Assembly: GCA_945872035.1 (NCBI GenBank) | Contig: CAMBYA010000055.1 | Location: 1 to 10,685, forward strand | Reading direction: 5' to 3' | Origin: Rhizobium sp. Q54 | Lineage (GTDB): Bacteria; Pseudomonadota; Alphaproteobacteria; SMXS01 | Length of the DNA: 10,685 bases | In this document: positions 10,598 to 10,685 of the stretch, one piece after another | Layout of the letters: every line of letters starts with the position of its first letter | Numbering within the stretch: the first letter of the stretch is position 1 | Notes under the pieces: generated by a model | The model's database searches: none | What the model was told of the DNA's origin: nothing | Seen by the model: the letters and a program-made list of their open reading frames with translations, nothing else | Made by a program: the position numbers and the translations under genes

Positions 10598-10685
10598 GGC
10601 TCGACCATCGTCACCTCGAACTTGCCGTTCGAGGACTGGACGGCGGTGCTGGGGTCCGAGCGGCTGACCGGCGCGCTACTCGACC
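10598..10685 (+). pseudogene. istB: Fragment of an IS21-family IstB transposition helper ATPase (N-terminal part missing, runs off right edge)
   Basis: The reading frame from 10598 encodes GSTIVTSNLPFEDW followed by TAVLGSERLTGALLD, which matches the late part of IstB/DnaC-type helper proteins (the usual form is STIVTSNLPF…W…VFGSERLTGALLDRL). IstB proteins are about 250 residues and this segment normally lies near residue 180-210. The preceding DNA (10461-10597) shows no Walker A or B motif or other IstB sequence. The element is therefore truncated at its 5' side, probably by deletion or rearrangement. Similarity appears to begin abruptly around 10598. Whether the 3' part is intact cannot be seen. 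Confidence 0.75.

Overview
The window looks like chromosomal DNA from a GC-rich alphaproteobacterium. The codon usage is strongly G/C-ending, the genes are tightly packed, and the ornithine decarboxylase gene has a long leader resembling the alphaproteobacterial speF RNA motif. The gene content (molybdenum hydroxylase, Baeyer-Villiger-type monooxygenase, short-chain dehydrogenase, two SnoaL-fold proteins, a P-loop sulfotransferase) suggests a metabolically versatile, probably free-living catabolic organism. Genus cannot be assigned from the sequence alone.

Layout. Positions 1-448 (minus) carry the N-terminal third of a PLP-dependent ornithine/lysine decarboxylase, running off the left edge. 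Positions 449-975 hold no convincing conventional gene. They contain the decarboxylase leader RNA, a possible upstream ORF whose stop abuts the decarboxylase Shine-Dalgarno, a candidate promoter on each strand, and an alternating TTTTCC/GGAAAA array. Positions 976-2085 (plus) encode an exported protein with a C-terminal peptidoglycan-binding domain, followed by a SnoaL/NTF2-like protein. Positions 2128-2766 (plus) have a candidate promoter, a 25-codon ORF with a strong ribosome binding site, and an ATGA-coupled 166-residue hypothetical protein with a predicted coiled coil.

Positions 2763-6762 (plus) form a molybdenum hydroxylase operon: promoter, leader hairpin, FAD subunit, [2Fe-2S] subunit, molybdopterin subunit and a MoaD/ThiS-like protein. 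The order is M-S-L, as in CO dehydrogenase, but the active-site loop AYRAPGA is not the CO dehydrogenase signature, so the substrate is unknown. Positions 6766-6873, between convergent genes, hold a compact element of two near-identical 32-bp palindromes in inverted orientation around a central hairpin. It is flanked by an exact 11-bp direct repeat and appears to supply the stop codon of the MoaD-like gene.

Positions 9638-6887 (minus) form an operon: SDR, flavin-containing/Baeyer-Villiger monooxygenase, SnoaL-like protein. A plausible logic is alcohol oxidation to a ketone, then oxygen insertion, with the SnoaL-fold protein acting on a product; the substrate is not visible. The divergent gene at 9834-10460 (plus) is a small Sulfotransfer_4-type sulfotransferase. 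The right edge (about 10598-10685) carries an internal piece of an IS21-family IstB helper ATPase lacking its N-terminal part, a sign of past insertion-sequence activity.

The most notable signals are the palindromic element with flanking duplication at 6750-6887 and the unusual Gly-Gly-Arg tail it leaves on the MoaD-like protein. Next are the two candidate translation-coupled leader ORFs (467-613 minus and 2192-2269 plus). I found no CRISPR array, tRNA or rRNA.
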